Shown piece after piece: positions 41,541 through 54,233 of a DNA stretch of 64,000 nt. This stretch comes from an uncultured Thiotrichaceae bacterium. Its GTDB lineage: Bacteria; Pseudomonadota; Gammaproteobacteria; Thiotrichales; Thiotrichaceae. The translations under genes and the position numbers were made by a program. Each line of letters starts with the position of its first letter. Positions within the stretch are counted from its first letter, which is position 1. The notes under the pieces were generated by a model. The model saw nothing but the letters and a program-made list of their open reading frames with translations. It was not told the DNA's origin and did not search any database. The stretch spans positions 1 to 64,000 of the forward strand of contig CACVAY010000110.1 in NCBI GenBank assembly GCA_902727985.1. The letters run 5' to 3'.

Positions 41541-42889
41541 TTGCTAAGGTTGCTTTGGTAAAGACTCATACCTTTTAAAATGTTTAGCGCCTCAAATAGT
41601 TGATAGTCATCCTCTGTAGATTTGTCTACCTTTGCAACCGTATCCTTCTTCTCATCTGTTTTTTTATCTTTTTCTTTCTTATCTTTTTCTTTCTTATCTT
41701 TTTCTGGGTTACTCAAATGACCGTTCAAATCAGCTTCAGAAATTGCATCGAAGGCCGAGTTCTCTTGCTTCTTATCTGCAAATTCACGTTGTTCAACTTC
41801 AATATCTGGAATAATTCCTTTCGCTTGAATAGAACGCCCTGCAGGCGTGAAATAACGTGCTGTTGTGAGTTTAACGGCAGTTGTTGTATCAATAGGCAAA
41901 ACTGTCTGTACTGAGCCCTTGCCAAAGGTCTTTTCTCCTAATATCAAGGCGCGATCATGGTCTTGCAAGGCTCCTGAAACAATTTCCGAAGCTGATGCAG
42001 AACCTTGATTCACCAATACAATAATTGGCTTCCCTTCCATCAGGTCAAAATCTGTTGCATCGTAATTCATTTCTGAGTCAGCGACTCTGCCTTCGGTATT
42101 TACTATCCGCCCTTGCTTTAAGAACAAATCAGAAACGCCAACTGCTGCACCAAGTACACCACCTGGGTTATTGCGCAAATCTAAAACTAACCCTTTCAAC
42201 TTGCCATTATTGGTTTTTTCCAGTGTCTGTAAACCTTGTTTTGCTGCCGAAGAGGTATCAGCCTGGAATGAACTAATTCTTAAATAACCGTAATTCGCTT
42301 CAAGCAATCTCTGCTTCACACTCTTAACGGTAATAATATCACGAATTATTTTGATTTCTATCGGTGCCACTTCACCTTCGCGAACCACTGTCAGTACAAT
42401 TGGCTCACCTGCATTGCCACGCATAATATTAACGGCTTCGTTTAGTGTTTTACCCTTAACCTGAATCTCATCCAAGCGAATAATGAGATCGCCAGCTTTA
42501 ATACCTGCTTTTGCAGCAGGTGTATCGTCAATTGGAGATATGACTTTTACAAAACCATTTTCCATGCCCACTTCGATACCTAAGCCACCAAATTTTCCAC
42601 TTGTGTCTACCTGTAGCTCAGCAAATTCCTCTGAATCCAGATAGGCGGAATGTGGATCAAGCCCAGACAACATACCTCGAATAGCATCGGTAATCAGCTG
42701 CTTTTCATTGACTTCTTCAACATAGTCACTTTTTATTAAAGCCATGACTTCATTAAACTTTCTTATTTCTTGCAGAGGTAATAAGGTCTTATCCTGCTTA
42801 AACGCGGATACAGTGACACTCATCGAGACAGCAACTCCTAGAAATATGCCTAATATTACTGCTGACAAAGTTTGTTTTTTGTACTTCAT
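41537..42889 (-). CDS. C-terminal processing peptidase, S41 family
   Basis: PDZ + GLVLDLRNNPGGVLGAAVGVSDLFL, NQGSASASEIVSGALQDHDRA. Confidence 0.93.
   Translation of the reverse strand: MKYKKQTLSAVILGIFLGVAVSMSVTVSAFKQDKTLLPLQEIRKFNEVMALIKSDYVEEVNEKQLITDAIRGMLSGLDPHSAYLDSEEFAELQVDTSGKFGGLGIEVGMENGFVKVISPIDDTPAAKAGIKAGDLIIRLDEIQVKGKTLNEAVNIMRGNAGEPIVLTVVREGEVAPIEIKIIRDIITVKSVKQRLLEANYGYLRISSFQADTSSAAKQGLQTLEKTNNGKLKGLVLDLRNNPGGVLGAAVGVSDLFLKQGRIVNTEGRVADSEMNYDATDFDLMEGKPIIVLVNQGSASASEIVSGALQDHDRALILGEKTFGKGSVQTVLPIDTTTAVKLTTARYFTPAGRSIQAKGIIPDIEVEQREFADKKQENSAFDAISEADLNGHLSNPEKDKKEKDKKEKDKKTDEKKDTVAKVDKSTEDDYQLFEALNILKGMSLYQSNLSK
41666..41705 (-). repeat. 15-bp tandem repeat encoding (KEKDK)n in the S41 peptidase C-terminus
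   Basis: atctttttctttctt, about 2.7 copies. Confidence 0.8.
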
Positions 42890-43051
42890 TATTATTACCT
42901 CAATTATTTGAGATTGTGGTTTCCCTCATACTACACCAGATCTTTTGCTGATGCGTTATCTCATTACTCTCTAGGAGCGCTTTATAGACCTGCTGGATTA
43001 TAACTAGAGCCAAATACAAACTGAACAAAACTTTGCAATGCTGGAAAAATA

Positions 43052-44227
43052 CTAACGACACCAATGTGCCGGGTTTCGAGGTTTTGTTCCCTTACGAATT
43101 TCAAAATAAAGTGCATTCTGTTTTTGCCCACCCGAATTACCAACTGCAGCAATCGCTTGTCCACCATTGACAATCTGTCCTGACTTAACAAATACACCAC
43201 GGTTATAACCATACAAGCTACGATAATTATTATCATGGCGAATAATCACCAAATAGCCGTAACCATTAAACCAGCCACTAAACTCCACCTTTCCTTGAGC
43301 GATTGCTCTTACTTTAGTACCACCGGACGCTTTGATAACAGCACCTTTCCACCGTTGCTTTTCATTTCTTCTTGAACCATAACCATGAAGCATATATCCC
43401 TTCACTGGCCACGCCATCTTGCCACGCATACGTGAAAACTTTTTGTTAGGCTTAAACCTTTGAGTCGACCCAACTGGTTTGCTGTTTTTTCTTTCAGGCC
43501 GAGTTATTTTCTTGGGTTCCCGTTCCCGCACTGCTACTTTTGTCTGTGTATCGATTAATTTATCAATCTTGATTTGCAGCGACTTCTCTTTTTTCACGGC
43601 TCTTTGTAACGCATTCTTACTGCTTTTATAAGACTTATTCAATTTCTGATACTGCCTGTCACGATTAGCGAGAATGGCTTTAATCTCTTTTTTCTGTGTT
43701 CTAAGTGCACCCTGTAACTCTTTCAAAGCTTGTTGGTCTGTAAGCATTGTTTGCTCTGCGATATCAATATCATCCATTATTTCTTTGATTTTCTTGATTT
43801 TCTTGACTCTACTTTTATTTAAGTATTCTAGATACTTCAGCGTTCTCCCAATATCCGAAGGATTATCCTGTTTCAACAACATCCGTATATGTGATTGTGT
43901 ACCTGCTGTATACATCACTTGTAACTGCTGCGCTAAACCTTTTTTTTGTTCATCAAGCTTGGTGACAAGTCCACTTTTCTTACCTTGATTAGATACTAAA
44001 CGCTTATTGATATTCTCTATTTTTCTTTCTGTTTGATGTTCTTTTTTGGTAATCGTACCCAACTGTTTCTCAACCTTGCGCACTTCAGATCTCGCACGTT
44101 TAGCTGCGCTCTCTCGTTCATCAACGATTTTATCAAGTCTATTAATTTCATTTTTCAAGTCTTGTGTATTTTCCGCGAATAAGATGCTGGAAAATAGCAA
44201 GAGAATAATGATGGTTAGTTGCTTCAT
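43052..44227 (-). CDS. murein hydrolase activator EnvC-like (coiled coil + M23/LytM domain)
   Basis: N-terminal coiled coil, KWKGAVIKASGGTKVRAIAQGKVEFSGWFNGYGYLVIIRH. Confidence 0.88.
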   Translation of the reverse strand: MKQLTIIILLLFSSILFAENTQDLKNEINRLDKIVDERESAAKRARSEVRKVEKQLGTITKKEHQTERKIENINKRLVSNQGKKSGLVTKLDEQKKGLAQQLQVMYTAGTQSHIRMLLKQDNPSDIGRTLKYLEYLNKSRVKKIKKIKEIMDDIDIAEQTMLTDQQALKELQGALRTQKKEIKAILANRDRQYQKLNKSYKSSKNALQRAVKKEKSLQIKIDKLIDTQTKVAVREREPKKITRPERKNSKPVGSTQRFKPNKKFSRMRGKMAWPVKGYMLHGYGSRRNEKQRWKGAVIKASGGTKVRAIAQGKVEFSGWFNGYGYLVIIRHDNNYRSLYGYNRGVFVKSGQIVNGGQAIAAVGNSGGQKQNALYFEIRKGTKPRNPAHWCR

Positions 44228-44246
44228 AAAGATTGATCTATTTCTC

Positions 44247-46280
44247 TTAAGCAGCTTTTATTCCTGAATGTCGTAACAAAGCATCAACCTTCGGCTCTCT
44301 ACCCATAAAAGCTTTAAATGATTCTACAGCAGGCCTTGAGCCGCCACGTTCCAAAATTTCTTGCTTAAATTGTGTTGCCGTAGTTTGATCGAATAATCCC
44401 TGCTCCTCAAACTTTGAGAATGCATCAGCTGATAAAACCTCGGCCCACTTATAGCTGTAATAGCCGGCAGCATACCCACCAGCAAATATATGACTGAATG
44501 AGTTCTGGAAGCGATTATATTCCGGCACTTTCAGTGTTGCCGTTTTCAATCTTACTGCTTGCAAAATGCCCTGTATATCTGCGTAACGTGTTAGGTTTGC
44601 ATCCATATGCAAGCGCATATCAAACAAGGCAAATTCCAATTGCCTAAGCATCGCTATTCCACTATTGAAATGCCGCCCAGCTTGCATTTTTTCAAATAGC
44701 TCATCAGGGATAACCTCACCAGTTTGATAATGCTTGGCGAATAGATCCAGCGACTGCTTCTCCCAACACCAGTTTTCCATGAATTGACTAGGAAGCTCTA
44801 CGGCGTCCCATTCCACACCACTTATACCAGCCACCTCTAAGGCATCTACCGTTGTTAACATATGATGCAGACCATGACCAAATTCGTGGAATAATGTGAT
44901 CACTTCATCATGGGTAAACAGGGTTGGCTTACCCTCAACTGGAGGTGCAGAATTGCAGGTCATGTAGGCAACAGGAGTTTGTAAACCATTAGCACTCTGA
45001 AAGCGACCACAGTAGGAGTCCATCCAAGCACCACCACGTTTATGTTGCCTTGCGTATAAATCGAAATAGAATTGTGCTATTAATTCGCCGGATTGATTTT
45101 TAATATCATACAACTTCACATCAGAATGCCAAACATCTGCTGATTCATTCAGAGTAATCGATACGCTATAGAGTTGCTCCACTAATTCGAACAAACCTTC
45201 GATGACTTTATCAACCACAAACCATGGCTTAAGCTCTTCCTCAGAAAACCCCAGGCTCTCTTCTTTCACTTTCTCGCTAACATAGCCGAAATCCCATGGT
45301 TGAAGATCTTGAATATCAAGATGTTTAGCTGCGTAGTCTTTTAATATATTTACCTCTTCAACACTTTGTGGTTTTGATTTATCTAACAAGTCATTTAGAA
45401 ACACGAGCACTTGTTGAGGTGATTTAGCCATCTTGCTATAAAGTGACTGCTCTGCATAATTCTCAAAACCCAATAGGCTTGCACGTTGATGGCGCAAGTA
45501 TAAGATCTCTTCCATTAGCTGTTGATTATCCCACTTTCCTCCAGCTGATTGATCCGAAGCTTTTGTGCTAAATGCCCGATACATTTCTTCACGAAAAGCG
45601 CGATCATCTGCATATGTCATTACAGCAATGTAGTGAGGGAAATCTAATGTGAACACATAACCTTCATATTCACGTTCTTTTGCTGCACTTCTTGCCATTG
45701 CAACTGCGCTATCTGGCAACCCTGATAAAACTTGTTCATCGTGAACGCTCTTAATCCAAGCATTGGTAGCATCAAGAACATTATCGGAATACTTCGAACT
45801 AACCTCTGATAAACGTGAGCTAAGTGTTTTGTATTCTGCTTTCTTTTCTTTATCTAGAGAAACGCCCGTGAGTCTGAAATCACGTAAGGCATTTTCCACA
45901 AGTTTTTTCTCAGCTGTCGTTAGCTGCTCTTCATTTTCAGCAACTGTTTTATAACGGTTATAGAGAGCCTCATTTTGCCCAACTTCAGTACTGTAAGCAC
46001 TAAGCAATGGCAAACATGCCGTGTACGCTTCGCGCAATTCGGCTGAGTTCATCACTGAATTCATATGTCTCACTGGGGACCATGCTTTAGTGAATTGGTT
46101 GTCTATGCTTTGTATAGCCTCTAAGAAATCTTTTGGTTCCATATCAACCTTTGCAACCAATTCATCAATATCCTTTTTACTTTTCTTTATAAGAGCCTTT
46201 ATCCCGGGCACTACATGCTCGACTCTGATTTGACTAAAAGCGGGTAAAGAAGAATTATCAAGTAAAGGATTCATAGACAT
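44247..46280 (-). CDS. prlC: oligopeptidase A (M3 family)
   Basis: TLFHEFGHGLHHMLT zinc motif; MNPLLDNSSLPAFSQIRVEHVVPGI. Confidence 0.93.
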   Translation of the reverse strand: MSMNPLLDNSSLPAFSQIRVEHVVPGIKALIKKSKKDIDELVAKVDMEPKDFLEAIQSIDNQFTKAWSPVRHMNSVMNSAELREAYTACLPLLSAYSTEVGQNEALYNRYKTVAENEEQLTTAEKKLVENALRDFRLTGVSLDKEKKAEYKTLSSRLSEVSSKYSDNVLDATNAWIKSVHDEQVLSGLPDSAVAMARSAAKEREYEGYVFTLDFPHYIAVMTYADDRAFREEMYRAFSTKASDQSAGGKWDNQQLMEEILYLRHQRASLLGFENYAEQSLYSKMAKSPQQVLVFLNDLLDKSKPQSVEEVNILKDYAAKHLDIQDLQPWDFGYVSEKVKEESLGFSEEELKPWFVVDKVIEGLFELVEQLYSVSITLNESADVWHSDVKLYDIKNQSGELIAQFYFDLYARQHKRGGAWMDSYCGRFQSANGLQTPVAYMTCNSAPPVEGKPTLFTHDEVITLFHEFGHGLHHMLTTVDALEVAGISGVEWDAVELPSQFMENWCWEKQSLDLFAKHYQTGEVIPDELFEKMQAGRHFNSGIAMLRQLEFALFDMRLHMDANLTRYADIQGILQAVRLKTATLKVPEYNRFQNSFSHIFAGGYAAGYYSYKWAEVLSADAFSKFEEQGLFDQTTATQFKQEILERGGSRPAVESFKAFMGREPKVDALLRHSGIKAA

Positions 46281-46376
46281 TTTTATACTGAAATTTGAGG
46301 TACGTAAGTAGAGTAAGCGAGATAAACATAAACCAGCCTCATTAAAATGAATAAGGCTGTGCTACCGCTTTTTTAT

Positions 46377-48854
<2,478 letters not shown>

Positions 48855-48973
48855 TCAGCGAAATACATTCACTCCCTCTAGTGAATACACACCTGTTCGC
48901 ATCATTTAATCAATGGATTCTTACATCTCACTTGCTACTACTTACTCTCAAAACACGCTTTCTCGATTAGAGA

Positions 48974-48989
48974 TGTTTCACGTGAAACA
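48974..48989. promoter_or_regulatory. parS centromere-like site 1 (ParB-binding)
   Basis: TGTTTCACGTGAAACA, perfect; extended 28-bp palindrome 48968-48995. Confidence 0.92.
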
Positions 48990-49004
48990 TCTCTAGTTTT
49001 TTGA

Positions 49005-50075
49005 CTAAGTAATTACACCATGTTTCACGTGAAACATGTTTGCATCAGGTAGCTGATTAGACACAAGTCCATCAGAAGTAGCTGTAATGATGAGTTGGGC
49101 ATTCATGTCATACAAAAATGAAAGTAGATTCTTCTGGTTTGTTATGTCGAGTTCTGCAGATAAATCATCAAAGGCGATAATGTTGTTACCTGGGATTGCA
49201 TTGTTTTGCGCAAGAATGAGTAATATCGTAATCAGTCGAATTTGCCCTCTAGAGCCAGTGCTAGAAACAAGAAAGTCATTATGCTTAATAGATAGGTCGC
49301 CAAGATGATAGCCATATAAGGTTCTTCTTCTTTCTTTTTCCTTGTGTACATTCTCTATGTAAAAATCATATATATCATCAGCACTGGAATGCTCATTTAT
49401 AGGCAAACCTTCCTTGATGGACAAAATAGGATTAAGGTCTTTGAGGAATGCTGGTGAGATTTCTTCTATCGACTCTTTGAGCTTGGATAAGGAAAACTGT
49501 CTTCGTGAAAATAATTCGGGTTGTATAGAAGAGATTTGTTCCGTGAGAGTTTCCAATGAAAAATAATAACGAGGGTCTTTAAGAGCTGCATTTCGTTGTT
49601 TCAGAAGAGCTTGGTAACGCCTCCACAAATCATAGAAATCATCATGCAGATAGAAACTTAACCAATCAAGATAACGTCGGCGGTTTGTTGCCCCGCCCAA
49701 AATAAGATCCTGCGATAATGGATGGATAATTGATACAGGCAAGTGTTTTGATAAAGCGGCTTGTGTGCGAATAGATTGCTTATTGATTCGAATACGAGAA
49801 CTTTCTGGGTTGCGCTCAATCCCCATATTTAACTCAAGTCCATTAACATTTCTACCAGAGGCACGGACTAAGATGTTTGTGGATTCATGATTAATGAGTT
49901 CTTTGATCTTAGTGGTACGAAAAGAACGACCTTGAGAAAGTATAGATAAGGCTTCAATGACACTGGTTTTTCCAGCGCCATTATCACCTATAATGAAATT
50001 GGCTTTGTTGGAAAGAGATAAATCAGCAATTTCTATAACCCTACAATTTTCAATATGAAGCTCATCAAGCCACAT
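49005..50075 (-). CDS. recF: DNA replication and repair protein RecF
   Basis: WLDELHIENCRVIEIADL...FIIGDNGAGKTSVIEALSILSQGRSFR. Confidence 0.96.
   Translation of the reverse strand: MWLDELHIENCRVIEIADLSLSNKANFIIGDNGAGKTSVIEALSILSQGRSFRTTKIKELINHESTNILVRASGRNVNGLELNMGIERNPESSRIRINKQSIRTQAALSKHLPVSIIHPLSQDLILGGATNRRRYLDWLSFYLHDDFYDLWRRYQALLKQRNAALKDPRYYFSLETLTEQISSIQPELFSRRQFSLSKLKESIEEISPAFLKDLNPILSIKEGLPINEHSSADDIYDFYIENVHKEKERRRTLYGYHLGDLSIKHNDFLVSSTGSRGQIRLITILLILAQNNAIPGNNIIAFDDLSAELDITNQKNLLSFLYDMNAQLIITATSDGLVSNQLPDANMFHVKHGVIT
49021..49036. promoter_or_regulatory. parS centromere-like site 2 (within recF)
   Basis: TGTTTCACGTGAAACA, perfect; overlaps recF codons for FHVKH. Confidence 0.92.
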
Positions 50076-50084
50076 AATGAGACA

Positions 50085-51194
50085 TTACAGCCTAACAGGC
50101 ATGACAACATTAATGGTGTCAGGGTCATCGAGTGATTGAATAAGCGTACTCGATTCTACAGAGTTTAAGGCTAATGAAATTTCCTCGCCACTTAAGTGTG
50201 AAATAGCATCCTGAAGATAACGAACATTAAAGCCGACTTCAAAAATATCACCTTTATAGTCGATATCCACAGTCTCTTTGGCAGACTCACGTTCAGGATT
50301 ATTTGACTGCAAGGTCAGAAGATTTTCCGAAAACCGTAGTAAAACACCGCGAAACTTCTCATTCGATAAAATCGCAACACGGGTTAGTGTGTCACGTAGC
50401 ATTGTACGATCGATTTTTAAAATGTGTTGGCTACTTGCGGGGATAGCAGCTTGATAGTCAGGATATTTACCATCAATAAGTTTCGAGGTAAAACGAATAT
50501 TATCGATAACCAAACGTAGATGGTTTGAACTTAAGAGGACTTTGAGTGATACACTGGAATCGGATTTTAACAATCGTACCAGTTCATTAATGCCTTTTCG
50601 CGGTACAATGATATTCATTGAATCTCTACCGCTATATGAAATTTCTTCAGTTTTAGATAAGGCTAAACGATGACCATCAGTTGCAACTGTGGTTAGTTGT
50701 TTTTCATCTAATTGGAAAAGCATACCATTAAGATAGTAACGTACATCTTGTGCTGCCATGGCAAATGCAGTTTTAGACATCAAACCAAAAAACGTATTTT
50801 CAGCTAGCTCAAAATCTACGCTAAATTCAATATCGTCAAGCAAAGGAAAATCGTCTGAAGGTAAGGTTAGCAACTCAAAACGACTTCGACTACTTTCCAA
50901 TATAAGCGTACTGTCTTCCTGCTTTATATCGATGAAGTTTTCGGGGGGAAGCGCTTTACAAATATCAAAAAGCTTTCGAGCTGATACACACGTCTCACCT
51001 GCTTTTTCAATACCTGTATTATTAATATAACCTGAAATCTCAGTATCAAGATCTGTTCCGGTAATCTGGAGCCCTTTGTCACTTGCTTTGAGTAAGACAT
51101 TCGTCAAAACAGGTGTCGTAGATTTATGCTCCACTGCACCGATAACTTTTTCAAGAACATCTAAAATACTTTCCCGGTTTACTCTTAATTTCAT
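50085..51194 (-). CDS. dnaN: DNA polymerase III beta clamp
   Basis: MKLRVNRESILDVLEKVIGAVEHKSTTPVLTNVLLKA...VVMPVRL. Confidence 0.97.
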   Translation of the reverse strand: MKLRVNRESILDVLEKVIGAVEHKSTTPVLTNVLLKASDKGLQITGTDLDTEISGYINNTGIEKAGETCVSARKLFDICKALPPENFIDIKQEDSTLILESSRSRFELLTLPSDDFPLLDDIEFSVDFELAENTFFGLMSKTAFAMAAQDVRYYLNGMLFQLDEKQLTTVATDGHRLALSKTEEISYSGRDSMNIIVPRKGINELVRLLKSDSSVSLKVLLSSNHLRLVIDNIRFTSKLIDGKYPDYQAAIPASSQHILKIDRTMLRDTLTRVAILSNEKFRGVLLRFSENLLTLQSNNPERESAKETVDIDYKGDIFEVGFNVRYLQDAISHLSGEEISLALNSVESSTLIQSLDDPDTINVVMPVRL

Positions 51195-51371
51195 AATAGT
51201 TCAATAGTCGTAATAGTTAGTAGAGTATGATGACACTCTCTTTCTTTATATTCAAAGGCTTAGGGGTAAAAAGCACAAGCAGTCATTATCAGCAAATGTT
51301 CATAATAACAGATGATAAGAAAAGCAATAACAGCAAATAGCTAATCGTTGGGTAATTTCAAAAGGAATAAA

Positions 51372-52739
51372 TCAGGTTGCGGTCAAAGTGCGGGTGAGAA
51401 TCTTAATATCTTCCTCTATTTTGTTATCTTTTGTTCTTAGTTCAACAATTTTACGGCAAGCGTGCAGTACTGTAGAGTGATCACGGTTTCCGAACTGTTT
51501 CCCTATTTCTGGCAAACTATGTTGCGTTAACTCCTTACAAAGTGCCATAGCAATTTGACGAGGCCTGGTTACAGAACGTGTTCGAGATTTTGATTCCAGA
51601 TCCGAGGTCCTGATATTGAAATACTGTGCAACCGTCTTTTTCACGTTATCAATTGTGACTGTTTTCTCGTGACTAGCTAACTGATCCTTGAGAGCTTCCT
51701 GGACAAAGTCAACATCTATGTTCGCATCTGATTTATAAAGTTGGATGGTGGCAATAACTTTCTGTAATGCACCTTCAAGTTCACGAATGTTAGAGTGAAA
51801 ACGCTGTGCAATAAAGAAGGCAACTTTGTTCGGTAACAACAACCCCGAATCTTCAGCTTTTTTACGAAGTATAGCCACTCTTGTTTCAAGATCTGGTGAA
51901 TCAATCGCAACACTAAGCCCACTCGTAAACCGTGAACGTAAACGATCGTCTAAGCCTTCTACATCACGTGGATAGCGATCACTGGTGAGTACTATCTGTT
52001 TTTGCCCCTCAAGTAGAGCATTGAAAGTATGAAAGAACTCCTCCATAGATCGCCCTTTCCCAGCAAAAAACTGGATATCATCAATGAGCAAAGCATCAAC
52101 AGATCGATAATATAGTTTAAACTGATCAATGCGATTCGTACGAATAGCCGTGATCATATCATTTACAAAGGCTTCAGAATGTAAATACACTACTGTAGCG
52201 TTTGGATTGTAATCGAGAATACGATTGCCAATAGAATGCATTAAATGTGTTTTACCCAGACCAACCCCGCCATAAATGAAAATCGGGTTGTATGACCCAC
52301 CAGGGTTATCGCCAACCTGCATAGAAGCAGCACGTGCTAAAGAGTTAGATTTACCTTCAACGAAATTATCGAAGGTCATTTTACTATTTAAATTATTCGT
52401 AAATTTTTCGATCGCTGGTTTTTGTATAACAGGATCAGGGGGAGTAGATGCCGACATAGGTGGCATCGGATCAAGATCATGTTCTGAATTTGAATAGACA
52501 GAATTATCACTACCAATTTGTAAGAAGACTTGATAATCCTCTTTTCCACTGATATGACGAGCTTGTTCTGTAATCAAAGAAAAATAGCTGCTATGTACCT
52601 TCTGCAAAACAATAGAGTTTGGTGCCAACAATGACAATTGTGTTTCTTTTTCCTGAGCATGAAGTGGACGTAGCCACGTACTTATTTCAGAGTCAGAGAC
52701 ACGTGTCTCTAAACGTTTAAGACATTCAGACCAAACCAT
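51372..52739 (-). CDS. dnaA: chromosomal replication initiator DnaA
   Basis: FIYGGVGLGKTHLMHSIGN; C-terminal FGNRDHSTVLHACRKI. Confidence 0.98.
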   Translation of the reverse strand: MVWSECLKRLETRVSDSEISTWLRPLHAQEKETQLSLLAPNSIVLQKVHSSYFSLITEQARHISGKEDYQVFLQIGSDNSVYSNSEHDLDPMPPMSASTPPDPVIQKPAIEKFTNNLNSKMTFDNFVEGKSNSLARAASMQVGDNPGGSYNPIFIYGGVGLGKTHLMHSIGNRILDYNPNATVVYLHSEAFVNDMITAIRTNRIDQFKLYYRSVDALLIDDIQFFAGKGRSMEEFFHTFNALLEGQKQIVLTSDRYPRDVEGLDDRLRSRFTSGLSVAIDSPDLETRVAILRKKAEDSGLLLPNKVAFFIAQRFHSNIRELEGALQKVIATIQLYKSDANIDVDFVQEALKDQLASHEKTVTIDNVKKTVAQYFNIRTSDLESKSRTRSVTRPRQIAMALCKELTQHSLPEIGKQFGNRDHSTVLHACRKIVELRTKDNKIEEDIKILTRTLTAT

Positions 52740-52971
52740 GTGGGAAACCTAGAAAATACAGTATGAGACTTCAGTATAACGTAAAAAAAAAAAGAAACTA
52801 AAGCTTCGTAGTGGTATATTTACTCAAAAAAAACAAAACATTTATCAAGAATTTAAAAACCTTAAGTTGATTCCGCTGTTTATTCGTCTCATTTAAGAAA
52901 ACACCTAAGAAATATCTTTTAGACAAAGAGATTTTGCATTGATTTTTTACTCTGATACCGTCAGCCTGTCT

Positions 52972-53481
52972 ATGAAAACATTAGCTTTATACAAATTTTT
53001 CCCATTCATTATCGCGCTCATTCTTCTGCTCTTGCTAGCATTTTTTTTGCGTGAAAATGGAAATATCGCTGTAACCTCGACGAGCCAGCAAGAACTTCGA
53101 GTGGTACGTAATGTTTTATTAGCCAACCAGGACACGGTTAGAGTCAATCTATTGCGCTCACTTGATCCCTTGGTTAAAGATACTCAAGGCGACATACTCT
53201 GGAATTCTGAAATGCAAAATGGCGTATTACAGTTGCAGGGATTACCTGAACATGAGGGGCGTAAGAAATATCAGCTATGGATTTATGATTTGAAACGGGA
53301 TAACAATCATCCCGTTTTAGCAGCAAATTTCTATGGCTCGGAGGCAGATACTTCGTCTTATATCGTCTCTATTAAACCCACTGAAAACATTGAAAAAGCC
53401 TTTAAGTTTGTTGTAACCAAAAGTTTGATCAGCAATAGTAAGTTTGAAGATGCTGAACCAATCTTCTTTGCTCAACCATGA
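52972..53481 (+). CDS. single-TM protein with RskA C-terminal-like (anti-sigma-K) domain, no zinc-finger domain
   Basis: GDILWNSEMQNGVLQLQGLPEHEGRKKYQLWIYDLKRDNNHPVLAANF. Confidence 0.65.
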   Translation: MKTLALYKFFPFIIALILLLLLAFFLRENGNIAVTSTSQQELRVVRNVLLANQDTVRVNLLRSLDPLVKDTQGDILWNSEMQNGVLQLQGLPEHEGRKKYQLWIYDLKRDNNHPVLAANFYGSEADTSSYIVSIKPTENIEKAFKFVVTKSLISNSKFEDAEPIFFAQP

Positions 53482-53526
53482 GTCCATCACTCAAAACTAT
53501 CAACGAGTCACTACAACAAGATAACA

Positions 53527-54228
53527 TTAATTTACGGGTAATTTAGCGCGAAGCTTATCCCGATCATACCACCAATTATCATCAGCAATGGCTTCAAGGA
53601 TTTGTCCCATGCGGGGTAGAAATTTAGCCGGATCATTAAGCTCCAGTTTCAACATCCACATGTTCATTTGTCCCTGATCTTTTACATCACTGTGTCTTTC
53701 TGCCACTTTCCCTAAAAGCCCACTGGTTAGGAACATAGTGCTATCACGCTTTTCACCTTCCAAACGTAAATCGGCAAGATAATGTGCTGTAGCAGCAGCT
53801 ACAGCTGCACCATCAGAATTTGCAGGTGTGTCATCGATAAGATTGTTCAGCATTACAATGGAAAGTTCCGGGTCAATTGGATATGTTACGGATAACCAAA
53901 TACCATTAGCCAAAGCGTTAATGGCAGCAGGTAAGTCTGTCCGGTAAAGTACATCTGCCGCGCGTACAGCATCCTCCCATTCTTCATTTTCGACATACAG
54001 TAAAAAAGCTTCCTTGGCCAAGCCCCATGTTGCTTCCGCCATACCAGGTTCTGCAATATCTAACATAATATCAGCAATGTCGAGCTGTATATTAGCTCGC
54101 TCTAAAGGACTACTTTCGAGCGTTAATTCCGCTAGTTGCTGTTGCTTTTTCTTAAGTTCATCACCTAAGAATTCACGACTTTCATCAGCAGCCGTAAAAT
54201 CAAAAGGTGCGCTATTGTTGTCATTCAT
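53527..54228 (-). CDS. hypothetical alpha-helical (TPR-like) protein
   Basis: helix-rich acidic protein; 5 nt downstream of the Rieske gene. Confidence 0.65.
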   Translation of the reverse strand: MNDNNSAPFDFTAADESREFLGDELKKKQQQLAELTLESSPLERANIQLDIADIMLDIAEPGMAEATWGLAKEAFLLYVENEEWEDAVRAADVLYRTDLPAAINALANGIWLSVTYPIDPELSIVMLNNLIDDTPANSDGAAVAAATAHYLADLRLEGEKRDSTMFLTSGLLGKVAERHSDVKDQGQMNMWMLKLELNDPAKFLPRMGQILEAIADDNWWYDRDKLRAKLPVN

Positions 54229-54233
54229 GGAAA

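Noticed and set aside
41600-41914. ORF 104 aa on + strand
   Set aside because: Antisense to the ctpA KEKDKK repeat; low-complexity Phe-rich artefact.
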